Of a stretch of 64,000 nt of DNA, positions 24,872 through 34,700 are shown one piece after another; positions within the stretch are counted from its first letter, which is position 1; each line of letters begins with the position of its first letter. This DNA comes from Chryseobacterium sp. ON_d1 (GTDB lineage: Bacteria; Bacteroidota; Bacteroidia; Flavobacteriales; Weeksellaceae). Made by a program: the position numbers and the translations under genes. The stretch lies in NCBI RefSeq assembly GCF_006829085.1, contig NZ_BJTC01000013.1, positions 62,001 to 126,000 on the forward strand, in the 5' to 3' direction. The notes below the pieces were generated by a model. It saw only the letters and a program-made list of their open reading frames with translations, was not told where the DNA came from and did not search any database.

Positions 24872-26296
24872 TTACTTTTCAACTATTTTTTCTGCTTTTT
24901 CTACTGCTTTTTTGAGTGCATTCAGTTTGTTGTTAACCTCCTGCAGTTCATTTTCCGGGACCGACTTTGCCACAAGCCCGGCACCAGCCTGATAAAAAAG
25001 TGTATTGTTTTTGCTTAAGAAAGTTCTGATCATGATAGCCTGGTTGCAGGTTCCGTTCAATCCTATAATTCCGATGCAGCCACCGTAATACCCACGGGAA
25101 TCTTTCTCATATTGGTTGATCAGCTGAAGCGCTTTATGCTTCGGTGCGCCACTTAACGTTCCCTGAGGGAAGGTGGCAGATACCATTTCAAGAGGATTAA
25201 TGTCTTCAGACACATCTGCAGTCACTTCACTCACCATGTGAATTACATGAGAGAACAGCTGGATTTCTTTAAGTTTGGTCACCGTTACATTTTTCCCAAG
25301 CTTTCCAAGATCATTTCTTGCAAGATCTACCAGCATGGTATGTTCTGCATTTTCTTTGGGATCTGCCTTTAAAACTTCAATCGCTTGAAGGTCAGCTTCA
25401 AAATTCCCTGTTCTTTTTGATGTTCCGGCAATCGGATGGATGATGGCTTTATTGTTTTTAATGATTAACTGACTTTCAGGGCTGGAACCGAATAATTTAT
25501 AATTTCCGTAATCAAAATAGAAGAGGTAAGGGGAAGGGTTAATATTTCTCAAAGCACGGTAAACATTGAATTCATCTCCTTTGAATTTCTGTTCAAATCG
25601 TCTGCTTAGAACCAATTGAAAAACATCTCCGCGCATACAATGTTTCTGGGCTGTTTTTACCAGTTCAATATATTCTTCATCTGTAATATTGGAGGTTTCC
25701 TCACTTGTTTTCTCGAAAGGATAAACAGGAGTATTCTGATTTTTAATAAGGTTTTCCAAAAGGTGAAGCTCAGATTTTACACCATCAATAAAATTCTCGA
25801 TAAGATACATCTCATCATTGAAATGATTGATAGCAATCACATATTGGTATAATCTGTATCTCAGAACAGGAATTTCAACTTCTTTGCTTTGTGCTTTAAG
25901 GCTTATGTTTTCAAAAAACTGTACGGCTTCAAAGCTTGTATACCCAAAAAGGCTCTGAGCGGTCTGCTCTATTGTGTCATGGGTAGGTTCACATTTGAAA
26001 ATATTGCGGAAATCTTCAAAAATATCTGTGATATTTCGTTCCATAATAAACTGCTTTACAGGAGCAGATGCAGGAAGTTTAATTTCGTATTCGCTGAGGT
26101 TTTTTACTTCAATTCCGGCAATAGCATTCACTGCAATAAAGGAAAAGTTATTATCAATACTTTTTGAATCTGAACTTTCCAGAAGAATCGTATCACGGAA
26201 TTTATCCCTGATCTTGAGGTAAATATTCATGGGAGTATGAAGGTCTCCCAGTGTTTTTTTCGAAACAGTTTTTATTGTAATTGTGTCTGTAAACAT
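24872..26296 (-). CDS. trpE: Anthranilate synthase component I
   Basis: 474 residues. LLESSDSK near residue 40 matches the LLES tryptophan feedback site. Chorismate-site motifs HPIAGTSKRTG, LVDLARNDLGK, GTLSGAPKHKAL and YYGGCIGIIGLNG are all present. It is the first structural gene of the operon, 38 bp after an attenuator terminator and behind a Trp-rich leader peptide. Expression should therefore respond to charged tRNA-Trp, in addition to feedback inhibition of the enzyme. Confidence 0.96.
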   Translation of the reverse strand: MFTDTITIKTVSKKTLGDLHTPMNIYLKIRDKFRDTILLESSDSKSIDNNFSFIAVNAIAGIEVKNLSEYEIKLPASAPVKQFIMERNITDIFEDFRNIFKCEPTHDTIEQTAQSLFGYTSFEAVQFFENISLKAQSKEVEIPVLRYRLYQYVIAINHFNDEMYLIENFIDGVKSELHLLENLIKNQNTPVYPFEKTSEETSNITDEEYIELVKTAQKHCMRGDVFQLVLSRRFEQKFKGDEFNVYRALRNINPSPYLFYFDYGNYKLFGSSPESQLIIKNNKAIIHPIAGTSKRTGNFEADLQAIEVLKADPKENAEHTMLVDLARNDLGKLGKNVTVTKLKEIQLFSHVIHMVSEVTADVSEDINPLEMVSATFPQGTLSGAPKHKALQLINQYEKDSRGYYGGCIGIIGLNGTCNQAIMIRTFLSKNNTLFYQAGAGLVAKSVPENELQEVNNKLNALKKAVEKAEKIVEK

Positions 26297-26327
26297 CTTT
26301 TTGTTTTTATTGGTAAGATTTATGAAT

Positions 26328-26360
26328 AAAAAAAGGCTTCAACGGTATCCGTCAAAGCCT
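26328..26360 (-). terminator. trp operon attenuator terminator
   Basis: On the minus strand AGGCTTTGACGG and CCGTTGAAGCCT pair over 12 bp (two G-T pairs) around ATA, followed by seven T. It lies between the leader peptide and trpE. The segment GACGGATACC (26344-26353) can instead pair with GGTATTGTC in the leader (26402-26410), giving an antiterminator. Confidence 0.9.
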
Positions 26361-26391
26361 ATATATTGTTTTTTGATTATTTCTGCTGTAA

Positions 26392-26460
26392 TTAACAACA
26401 TGACAATACCTTCAGACCCGACGAAGAGTTTGAAAGCCACCACCAATTATTGTTGTTCAT
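26392..26460 (-). CDS. trpL: trp operon leader peptide
   Basis: A 22-codon open frame: Met, four Asn, three consecutive Trp codons (TGG at 26437-26445), then a Leu/Ser-rich tail ending Cys-Cys and TAA. An in-frame ATG at 26469 could add three residues. A hairpin CTTTCA (26431-26436) with TGAAGG (26409-26414) forms right after the Trp codons. It would be masked by a ribosome stalled there, freeing GGTATTGTC to form the antiterminator. A ribosome reaching the stop codon would cover that segment and allow termination. Confidence 0.88.
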   Translation of the reverse strand: MNNNNWWWLSNSSSGLKVLSCC

Positions 26461-26473
26461 ATTTAACATGGGA

Positions 26474-26502
26474 CAAATGTAGAAATTTTTTTGATACCAA
26501 GA
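26474..26502 (-). promoter_or_regulatory. Promoter of the trp operon
   Basis: On the minus strand the -7 box TACATTTG lies at plus-strand 26474-26481, with a TTG about 16 bp further upstream. Transcription would start only about 10 nt before the leader peptide, so the leader mRNA has a very short 5' end. Confidence 0.7.
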
Positions 26503-26545
26503 CGAAAAAAAGTCAGAAAATAAATAAACTTAATATAGAAATCCT

Positions 26546-27190
26546 TTATTTAAGCTGCTTGAGCTCTTGTTTCAATTCCTTTATTTTTTCTTTGTAAGTT
26601 TCGTTATCATCATATTCTACATAACTTTCCAGGGCAGAAATATATTCTTCAATGAAATCCTTATTTGTTTTATCTGCTTCATATTTGATTCTGGCGGAGT
26701 TGACAGGAGCCATTTTTGAATACTTAAGTTGGGCTTGTCCCTCATCAGACTGATAATAAAGGATGACCATATTTTTTTCATATCCCGGAATATATTTTAC
26801 AGGAAATGAAACTTCTTTTTGCGGAATGCGGATTGCATTTTCAATCGGATAGATGGCTGCAGAAGTAGTGGAGAAAAACGTTGAAACATATTTTCCGTCC
26901 TGTTTCTTCACAATGGCTTCGTAATCATGAATGTACATGTCATTCAGAGTAGAATTTGTTTCTACATCAGAAGTGATAATAGCTGTGCTTTCAACACCAT
27001 ATTTGTTTAAAAACCATGCATTCAGGAATTGTCCTCCGAATCCGTTCAATATTGCCAGAGGAATGATAGGAATTAAAAGCCAGGCTTTTTTGGTCAGGTA
27101 TGAAAGCCCTCCAAAGAATACCAGCAGCAGGATCACAGTATAAAAACCATGATGACTGATGAAAAACAGAATTTTTGAAATTAAAACCAT
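26546..27190 (-). CDS. Hypothetical membrane protein
   Basis: 214 residues with two N-terminal membrane helices (about 5-25 and 33-55). A soluble beta-rich region follows (VESTAIITSDVETNSTLNDMYIHDYEAIVKKQDGKY), resembling DUF3592-type proteins, and the protein ends in a helical Lys/Glu tail. It reads toward the trp promoter on the same strand with no clear terminator, so some read-through into the trp leader is possible. Function unknown. Confidence 0.7.
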   Translation of the reverse strand: MVLISKILFFISHHGFYTVILLLVFFGGLSYLTKKAWLLIPIIPLAILNGFGGQFLNAWFLNKYGVESTAIITSDVETNSTLNDMYIHDYEAIVKKQDGKYVSTFFSTTSAAIYPIENAIRIPQKEVSFPVKYIPGYEKNMVILYYQSDEGQAQLKYSKMAPVNSARIKYEADKTNKDFIEEYISALESYVEYDDNETYKEKIKELKQELKQLK

Positions 27191-27269
27191 GGATTAAAGA
27201 TAACTATAATAATCTTTTATTTAAACGCTGAGATCACAAAGATGTTATTAAATAACTGTTAAAACGATT

Positions 27270-27326
27270 GCAAGGGCGTTTCACTCAGCAAAAGACGTTG
27301 TCATTAGCTAAACGAAGTGCCCTTGC
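27270..27326. repeat. Imperfect inverted repeat (possible terminator)
   Basis: GCAAGGGC (27270-27277) pairs with GCCCTTGC (27319-27326), and an inner CGTTT/AAACG continues the stem. It lies between two minus-strand genes. There is no clear T-run, so a terminator call is uncertain. Confidence 0.45.
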
Positions 27327-27381
27327 GAACCAAAAATAGAGTTTTATGATAATTACTTTGTGAACATAGCGTTTGAACTAT

Positions 27382-27834
27382 TTATTGTACCGGTTCGGAC
27401 AAAGGAATGTCAGGCGTTCCACTGTAGAAAACAATCAGGGTTGCTCCCTGGTCGCCGGTTTTGCCTCTGTGGCCGGTATTGACCATTTCAGGAAGTACCT
27501 GGCCTTTTCTTACCCATTGTGTTTTACCGTCTTCTTTTCTCTCAATCTGGATTTCGCCTTTTTCCACATATGCTGCATTAATGACCGGATGTTTATGCCA
27601 GTTCAGAGCAGAATTGGGAGGTACGGCAATTTTAAGAACCGAGATTTCCGGCTGTGACGATGGATAGGCAGGATACGTCGTTCCGTCCCAGGATTTTGTT
27701 GTTTTTAAAAGTGTTACCGATTCAATTTTATCGGAATACTCTGATTGCGGTTCATTTGAAGAGTTATCACATGAAATGAAGAGGGAAGAAAGTACAGTAA
27801 AGAAAACTGTACCCAATACATTTTTTTTAATCAT
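27382..27834 (-). CDS. Cupin-domain lipoprotein
   Basis: 150 residues with a lipobox (SSLFISC, Cys near 22). ISVLKIAVPPNSALNWHKHPVINAAYVEKGEIQIE carries the HxH...E metal-ligand pattern of cupin motif 1. VLPEMVNTGHRGKTGDQGATLIVFY corresponds to motif 2, with His. It is an exported, lipid-anchored cupin of unknown substrate. A minus-strand -7 box TAATTTTG lies at plus-strand 27882-27889. A short palindrome CGGATGATCCG (27866-27876) lies between that promoter and the start and could be an operator. Confidence 0.8.
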   Translation of the reverse strand: MIKKNVLGTVFFTVLSSLFISCDNSSNEPQSEYSDKIESVTLLKTTKSWDGTTYPAYPSSQPEISVLKIAVPPNSALNWHKHPVINAAYVEKGEIQIERKEDGKTQWVRKGQVLPEMVNTGHRGKTGDQGATLIVFYSGTPDIPLSEPVQ

Positions 27835-27997
27835 ACTTTTTAAATTAATAGATTGGTGTTTGGTTCGGATGATCCGATATACAAAATTAAGAACCCTGTT
27901 TAAATATCTCTTATGTTTGAATTATTTTTTTCACTCTGATCTTAAAAAATATTCCTTAAAGAAAACATTTGTCATAAGTTTAAAAGTTTATTTTTTA

Positions 27998-28005
27998 TAT
28001 TTTTG
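27998..28005 (+). promoter_or_regulatory. -7 box upstream of the small lipoprotein/cytochrome pair
   Basis: TATTTTTG, 18 bp before the ATG at 28024; no well-placed TTG was found. Confidence 0.5.
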
Positions 28006-28023
28006 CTTCCAAATTAGAAAAAA

Positions 28024-28242
28024 ATGAAAAAAGTATTAGCAATCGCATTTATCGGAGGTTTATTATTAGCAAGCTGCTCAAAAAAGGTAGATCACTCTTT
28101 ACAGGATAGCAACACAATGCTTGAAGAGCCGGAAGCAACTACTGTTGTTGATTCAACTGCTAAAACTGCTGCTCCAGCTGCTGCAACTCCGGCTGCACCT
28201 GCACCTGAAGCTGCTAAAACAGATTCTACAGCGAAGAAATAA
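28024..28242 (+). CDS. Small Ala/Pro-rich lipoprotein
   Basis: 72 residues. Lipobox LLASC puts the lipidated Cys near 18. The rest is low-complexity (Ala, Pro, Thr, Lys), without a fold I recognise. The stop codon overlaps the next start by one base (TAATG), so it is coupled to the cytochrome c gene. Confidence 0.75.
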   Translation: MKKVLAIAFIGGLLLASCSKKVDHSLQDSNTMLEEPEATTVVDSTAKTAAPAAATPAAPAPEAAKTDSTAKK

Positions 28243-28616
28243 TGAAAAAAATACTTTTGGCAGGAATGTTAGGTCTAATGATCGTTTCCTGTTCTAAAAA
28301 AGAAAATACAGCAGAAGTGGCAGCTTCTTCTGAAACGTCTACTGTTTCAGAACCGGCAAAATCTAATCTTTCCGGTGATCAGATCATCGAAACATTGGAC
28401 TGCTCAGGATGCCACTCTGTTCATGAGAGAATGATAGGACCTTCTTATCAGGAAATTGCAGGTAAATACTCAGAAAAGGATACTGAACTGCTTGCTTCCA
28501 AAATTATAGAAGGCGGAAGTGGAGTATGGGGAAGCGTGCCTATGGCTGCCCATCCACAGGTATCTAAAGAAGATGCAAAAAAAATGGTGGAATATATTTT
28601 GAGTCAGAAGAAATAA
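28242..28616 (+). CDS. Class I cytochrome c lipoprotein
   Basis: 124 residues. A lipobox (LMIVSC, Cys near 17) is followed by a single haem site CSGCH at about residues 50-54 and an axial Met in WGSVPMAAHPQVSKED. This matches a monohaem c-551/c-552-type electron carrier tethered to the periplasmic face. It is translationally coupled to the small lipoprotein upstream and is 3 bp before rlmF. Confidence 0.88.
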   Translation: MKKILLAGMLGLMIVSCSKKENTAEVAASSETSTVSEPAKSNLSGDQIIETLDCSGCHSVHERMIGPSYQEIAGKYSEKDTELLASKIIEGGSGVWGSVPMAAHPQVSKEDAKKMVEYILSQKK

Positions 28617-28619
28617 AAT

Positions 28620-29549
28620 ATGTCCGCTGAAAAATCCAGTCTGCACACAAGAAACCTGCATCGTAATCCCTATGATTTTGATCAGCTTATTTCTTGTGTG
28701 CCGGAACTGAAACACTATGTTTTCGTTAATGTTTATCAGACGGTAACCATTAATTTCAGCATTCCAAAAGCAGTCAAACTGCTCAATAAAGCTTTACTCT
28801 TACATTTTTATCATATTAAAGGCTGGGATATTCCAGACACCAATCTTTGTCCACCCATTCCGGGAAGGGCAGATTATATACATTATATTGCTGATCTTTT
28901 AGCTGAACAGCATAATAGAATTCCCACAGGCAATTCTGTAAAAGGATTAGACATAGGAACGGGCGCAAATCTCGTGTATCCTTTAATCAGCCACAGATCT
29001 TATGGATGGACGATGTTGGGATCAGATATCAATCAGGATTCTTTAAAAAATGCTCAGCATATCTTAGATCAGAACTCCGATCTGGCTTCCGTTATTCAAT
29101 TGAAAAGTCAGCCTGATGCAGACCATATCTTTGTCAATATTATAAAGTCTGAGGACAGATTAACTTTTACCATGTGCAATCCTCCTTTTCATGATTCTGA
29201 GGAGTCTGCCATGAAAGGAAATATCAGAAAAACGAAAAATCTTCATCAATCAAAGAAAGTCAAACCCCTTCTTAACTTTAGCGGTCAGCAGTCTGAACTG
29301 TGGTGTGAAGGTGGTGAATTGGCATTTATTAAAAAAATGATTCACGAAAGTGCATTATTTTCAACACAGGTGCTTTGGTTTACATGCCTGGTTTCTAAAA
29401 AAGACAATCTCAATAAACTGACTGGCTTATTAAAGAAGGTAAAAGCTGTAGAAGTGAAAACTATTGATATGGCCCAGGGACAAAAGATAAGCAGAATACT
29501 TGCCTGGACATTTATTCCTCAAAAAGACAGAAAAAGCTGGTTTATTTAA
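28620..29549 (+). CDS. rlmF: 23S rRNA adenine-1618 N6-methyltransferase
   Basis: 309 residues. The family start DFDQLISCVPELKHYVFVN, the SAM motif GLDIGTGANLVYPLI, and the N6-adenine signature TMCNPPFHDS (NPPF) are all present, as is WCEGGELAFIKKMI. It methylates A1618 (E. coli numbering) of 23S rRNA. It begins 3 bp after the cytochrome c stop codon and is probably co-transcribed. Confidence 0.93.
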   Translation: MSAEKSSLHTRNLHRNPYDFDQLISCVPELKHYVFVNVYQTVTINFSIPKAVKLLNKALLLHFYHIKGWDIPDTNLCPPIPGRADYIHYIADLLAEQHNRIPTGNSVKGLDIGTGANLVYPLISHRSYGWTMLGSDINQDSLKNAQHILDQNSDLASVIQLKSQPDADHIFVNIIKSEDRLTFTMCNPPFHDSEESAMKGNIRKTKNLHQSKKVKPLLNFSGQQSELWCEGGELAFIKKMIHESALFSTQVLWFTCLVSKKDNLNKLTGLLKKVKAVEVKTIDMAQGQKISRILAWTFIPQKDRKSWFI

Positions 29550-29551
29550 AA

Positions 29552-29647
29552 TTCAAGGTTCAAAGTTCAAGGTTTAAGGTGATAGCACAATCATTCAAAT
29601 CTTGAATCTCTAAACACGTATCCCAAACCCCAATACCCCGCATCTTT
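29552..29647. repeat. 7-bp-period array with inverted right arm, after rlmF
   Basis: The left arm (29552-29586) has heptamers such as TTCAAGG and TTTAAGG starting 3 bp after the rlmF stop. The right arm (29599-29647) has seven in-phase heptamers with a central C-rich core, such as ATCTTGA and ATCCCAA, complementary in type to the left arm. Confidence 0.7.
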
Positions 29648-29677
29648 ACCACTTTTTAAAATTTCTTAAAAAAGCCA

Positions 29678-29708
29678 TTGACGGTCAGGTCAAAAATGCC
29701 TAAATTTG
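29678..29708 (+). promoter_or_regulatory. lysS promoter
   Basis: TTG at 29678-29680 and TAAATTTG at 29701-29708, spaced by 20 bp, match the Bacteroidota -33/-7 consensus. The start codon is 23 bp downstream. Confidence 0.8.
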
Positions 29709-29730
29709 TACGCTTTTAGAAAAATAAGAA

Positions 29731-31428
29731 ATGCAATTATCAGAACAAGAAATCATTAGAAGAGAAAAGCTGAATAAGCTTACTGAAATGGGGATTAATG
29801 CGTTCCCTGCGGATGAGTATACAATTACAGATACTACAGAATCTATAAAACAGGACTTTTCTGAAAGTAAACAGGTAAAGATCGCTGGTAGATTGATGTC
29901 CCGCAGAATTCAAGGAAAAGCTTCTTTTGCAGAATTGCAGGATTCTAAAGGAAAAATCCAGGTTTATTTCAACAGAGATGAGATCTGTCCGGGTGAAGAT
30001 AAAGAACTATATAACGAAGTATACAAACACCTTTTAGATATCGGTGATATTATCGGTATCGAAGGAGAATTGTTTACAACCCAGGTAGGGGAGAAGACGG
30101 TTTTAGTGAAAAATTTTACCCTTCTTACCAAAGCTTTACGTCCGCTTCCTCAGGCAAAAACAGATGAAAACGGGGTTGTACACGATGGCTTTACAGATCC
30201 TGAATTAAGATACAGACAGCGTTACGTAGATTTAACGGTAAATCCACAGGTGAAAGAAATTTTCGTGAAGAGAACCAAACTTTTCAACGCGATGAGAACA
30301 TTCTTCAACGATGCGGGTTATTTTGAAGTGGAAACTCCAATCTTACAGTCTATCCCTGGTGGTGCAGCAGCAAAACCCTTTATCACGCATCACAATGCAT
30401 TGGATATTCCATTATATTTAAGAATTGCCAACGAATTATATCTGAAAAGACTGATCGTAGGTGGTTTTGACGGGGTATATGAGTTCTCTAAAAACTTCAG
30501 AAACGAAGGAATGGACAGAACCCACAACCCGGAATTTACCGCTATGGAAATCTATGTGGCTTACAAAGATTACAACTGGATGATGGATTTCACTGAGAAA
30601 TTATTGGAATTCTGCGCAATCCAGGTAAATGGTACTACAAAAGCTACCTTTGGGGAACATGAAGTTGATTTCAAAGCGCCTTACCCAAGAGTTTCCATGA
30701 CAGAAGCGATCCTGAAATTTACAGGTTTTGATATCACAGGAAAAACTGAGCAGGAATTGTATGATTTTGCAAAGTCTATCGGTATTGAAGTGAATGAGAC
30801 GATGGGTAAAGGAAAACTGATTGATGAGATCTTCGGTGAAAAATGTGAAGGAAACTTCATTCAGCCGACTTTCATTACAGATTATCCGATCGAAATGTCT
30901 CCACTGACAAAAAAGCACAGAAGCAAAGAAGGCTTAACAGAACGTTTTGAATTGATGGTGTGCGGTAAAGAAATTGCAAATGCATATTCCGAACTTAACG
31001 ATCCTATCGATCAGAGAGAGCGTTTTGAAGCACAGATGGCTTTATCTGAAAGAGGAGATGATGAAGCAATGTTCATTGATCAGGACTTCCTGAGAGCATT
31101 GGAATATGGTATGCCACCAACTTCTGGATTAGGAATCGGAATGGACAGATTAATCATGTTCTTAACGAATAATGCCTCTATCCAGGAAGTATTATTCTTC
31201 CCTCAGATGAGACCGGAAAAAGCTGCTCCGCAGATTGAATTGGGAGAAGATGAAAAAGTAATTCTGGAAATCCTTAATTCTCAGGAAGAGCCTATGGCTT
31301 TGGCGCAAGTAAAAGAAAGAAGCCAGTTATCCGGTAAAAAATGGGACAAAGCTTCCAAAACTCTGACGAAGAACAATATTGTGAAAGTAGAGAAGATTGA
31401 CGAAAATCTTTTGATGAAACTGGCTTAA
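29731..31428 (+). CDS. lysS: Lysyl-tRNA synthetase (class II) with C-terminal extension
   Basis: 565 residues. It has an N-terminal OB fold (IAGRLMSRRIQGKASFAELQDSKGKIQVY), class II motif 2 (FSKNFRNEGMDRTHNPEFTAMEIY), and motif 3 (GLGIGMDRLIMFLTN). About 60 residues follow the usual end (near 505): EDEKVILEILNSQEEPMALAQVKERSQLSGKKWDKASKTLTKNN, which reads like a small winged-helix module. I believe this extension is common in flavobacterial LysRS, but its role is not known to me. Confidence 0.96.
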   Translation: MQLSEQEIIRREKLNKLTEMGINAFPADEYTITDTTESIKQDFSESKQVKIAGRLMSRRIQGKASFAELQDSKGKIQVYFNRDEICPGEDKELYNEVYKHLLDIGDIIGIEGELFTTQVGEKTVLVKNFTLLTKALRPLPQAKTDENGVVHDGFTDPELRYRQRYVDLTVNPQVKEIFVKRTKLFNAMRTFFNDAGYFEVETPILQSIPGGAAAKPFITHHNALDIPLYLRIANELYLKRLIVGGFDGVYEFSKNFRNEGMDRTHNPEFTAMEIYVAYKDYNWMMDFTEKLLEFCAIQVNGTTKATFGEHEVDFKAPYPRVSMTEAILKFTGFDITGKTEQELYDFAKSIGIEVNETMGKGKLIDEIFGEKCEGNFIQPTFITDYPIEMSPLTKKHRSKEGLTERFELMVCGKEIANAYSELNDPIDQRERFEAQMALSERGDDEAMFIDQDFLRALEYGMPPTSGLGIGMDRLIMFLTNNASIQEVLFFPQMRPEKAAPQIELGEDEKVILEILNSQEEPMALAQVKERSQLSGKKWDKASKTLTKNNIVKVEKIDENLLMKLA

Positions 31429-31452
31429 GATTTCGCGGAAAATATAAAAAGA

Positions 31453-31489
31453 AAAGGTACAGCACTATGCTGTACCTTTTTCTTTTTTC
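31453..31489 (+). terminator. lysS terminator
   Basis: GGTACAGC and GCTGTACC form the stem around ACTAT, followed by a TTTTTCTTTTTTC tract. Stem and tract are nearly the same as in the terminator at 37849-37884. Confidence 0.92.
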
Positions 31490-31698
31490 CAGCGGTAATC
31501 CCTGAAAGTAATCCAATAATTGTCCAGTGTTAGACTTAATAAAAAAAATACTTTATTTTATTATTTAATATTTATGTTTTTGTTTAATTCTTAATATTAT
31601 GTTTATTTATTTTTTTATTTTTTTAAAACAAAACTGCTCTTTTAGTGCTTTTTGATAAAATAAATGCAATTTAAATTCTTTAAGATTGTTCTTTTTAT

Positions 31699-31706
31699 TA
31701 CATTTG
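31699..31706 (+). promoter_or_regulatory. -7 box of gltBD
   Basis: TACATTTG, 20 bp before the gltB ATG, in a very AT-rich 298-bp region. No properly spaced TTG was found. Confidence 0.5.
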
Positions 31707-31726
31707 ATATGAAAATGAACATGTAG

Positions 31727-34700
31727 ATGAATACACATAAAAAAAATCCAGATAATTTTGCAAAACATCAGGGTCTTTATGAGCCTGAATTTGAATTTGA
31801 TTCCTGCGGAGTTGGTTTTGTAGCGAATATTAAAGGAGTAAAAAGTTATAAGATTGTAAGTGATGCTATTACCATGCTGGAGAACATGGAGCATCGTGGT
31901 GCTACCGGATATGAAAGTAATACCGGGGATGGTGCAGGGATACAAATCCAGATCCCCCATGAGCTTTTATATGATGAGGCATTAAACGTCGGAATAGATT
32001 TACCGGAATCTGGATATTACGGTGTTGGAATGTTATTTTTTTCTCAGAATAATTTTATTCGGGAAGAATGTAAAGAGGTCATTGCACAGTCTGCAGAAAA
32101 GTTACATCTTAAAATATTAGGATATCGGCCTGTTCCGGTGAGTAATATTGATCTTGGAGATTTGGCAAAGAGTGTAGAACCAGTGATGGAGATGCTTTTT
32201 ATTGAGCGTCCTTTTGATGTGGATACAGAAAAAGATTTTGAGAGAAAGCTGTTTATTTTTAAGAATTATATTTCTCATCAGATGACCAGTATTACAAATA
32301 ATGATCCTATTGGGTTTTATGTAGCTTCTTTCTCCTGTAAAAAGCTTATTTATAAAGGTCAATTGAGAAGTATTCAGGTTCGGAATTATTTTAAAGACCT
32401 TACCAATCCTAAAATTCGTTCTGCATTTGGAATGGTACACTCCCGTTTTGCCACCAATACTTCACCTACATGGAGTCTGGCACAGCCATTCAGGTTTTTA
32501 GCGCATAATGGTGAAATCAATACTTTAGGGGGAAATCTTAATTGGTTGAGATCTTCTGAAAAAATGTTCCAAAGTCCATTTTTTACCCCTCATGAAATGG
32601 ATATGCTTCTCCCTTTAACAAAACCTGGGCAATCAGATTCTTCATATCTCGATAATATGGTAGAGCTGCTGTACCATTCGGGACGGTCGCTTCCTCATAC
32701 AATGATGATGCTGATACCTGAAGCATGGGATGGACATGAGCAGATGGAGCATTACAAAAAAGATTTCTATGAGTTTCATGCTTGCTTGATGGAGCCCTGG
32801 GACGGGCCAGCTTCCATTTCCTTTACAGATGGCGATATGATAGGAGCTACTCTGGATAGAAACGGGCTTCGTCCCTCACGATATTGTATTACATCGGATG
32901 ATTTGGTCATTATGGCATCCGAATCAGGAGCATTATCTGTAGATCCCCAAAAAATAATTAGAAGGGGGCATCTTCAGCCGGGTAAAATGTTTCTTGTAGA
33001 CATGAAAAAAGGAGCAATCATCAGTGACGATGAATTAAAAAAAGAAATATGTACCTCAAAACCCTACCGTGAATGGTTGGACAGTATGAGGATTAATATC
33101 ACCGAATTACCCAACCCTAAAATCCGGTTCAATAAACTTCAGACAGAAGATATTTTTAAGTATCAGAAGGCATTCGGATATTCCAGAGAAGATCTGGATG
33201 GAGTGATTAAAGAAATGGCGTCTCATGGTAAAGAACCAATTGGGTCAATGGGGTTTGATGCTCCTTTAGCTGTATTGAGTGAGAAGCCACAGCACTTGAG
33301 CTCATATTTCAAACAGTTATTTGCCCAGGTAACCAATCCACCGATAGATCCTATAAGGGAAAAACTGGTCATGTCTTTGACTACGATTATAGGAGGAAAT
33401 GGTAATCTTTTAGAAGAGGATAAAAACTTTGCACATTCTATCAAACTGGACAACCCTATTATTAATAATAATCAGCTTGAAAAATTAAGAAGTGTTGATA
33501 CAGGTAGATTTCAAGCCAAAACGATTTATACTTATTTTAATGCAAGAGGAAAAGAAGGTGAACTAAAAAAAGCGATCGACAGGATTTGCAGGTATGCGGT
33601 AGATGCAGTAGATGATGGATTTGAAGTAATTATACTTTCGGATCGGTCACTGGATTCTCAGCATGCATCTATTCCTTCATTACTGGCATGTTCGGCAGTA
33701 CACCATCATTTGATCAGGAAAGGTATCCGTAGAAAGATCGGTTTGGTAATGGAGGTTGGAGATGTTTGGGAGGTTCATCATTTTGCAACGTTGTTAGGAT
33801 TTGGAGCAACGGCAATTAATCCTTATCTGGCATTGGCAAGTATCAGACAAATGTTTGATGATGGGGAATTTGAAGAAGAAGATTTACTAAGGCTAAAAGA
33901 TAATTATAAAAAAGCAGTAGGAGATGGGCTTTTAAAGATATTTTCTAAAATGGGAGTTTCCACTTTGCAATCTTATCATGGAGCACAAATTTTTGAAATT
34001 ATAGGGTTGAATAAACTTGTGGTCAATACATGCTTTACAGGAGCTGTTTCCAGAATTGAAGGTATTGGATTTGATGAAATTGCGAAGGAAGCTTTGATAA
34101 AACATCAGGATGCATTCAGGGAAGATATGGAAAACTCATTACTGGATACAGGAGGTATTTACCGGTGGAGAAGTAATAATGAATATCATCAGTTTAATCC
34201 ACAGTCCATTCACTTACTTCAGCAGTCTGCCTGGAACAATGACTATGGCATTTTTAAAAAATATTCAAGACTTGTCAATCAGCAAATGGGTAAAGCCTCT
34301 CTATTGAGAGGATTACTGGAATTCAAAAATGACAGAGAGCCCATTTCATTTGAAGAAGTTGAGCCTATAGAAAACATAATGAAACGTTTCGCAACAGGAG
34401 CAATGTCTTTTGGGTCTATTTCGTGGGAGGCACATACCACATTGGCAATTGCAATGAATAGGATAGGGGCAAAAAGTAATACAGGAGAAGGAGGAGAGGA
34501 TGAGGCCAGGTATATACCTGACAAGAATGGAGATAACCTGCGTTCTTCCATTAAACAGGTTGCTTCCGGAAGATTTGGGGTTACTGCCAGATACCTTGCA
34601 GAAGCAGATGAAATCCAAATAAAGATGGCTCAGGGTGCTAAGCCAGGAGAAGGGGGGCAATTATCGGGGGATAAGGTGGATTCGTGGATTGGTAAAACGA

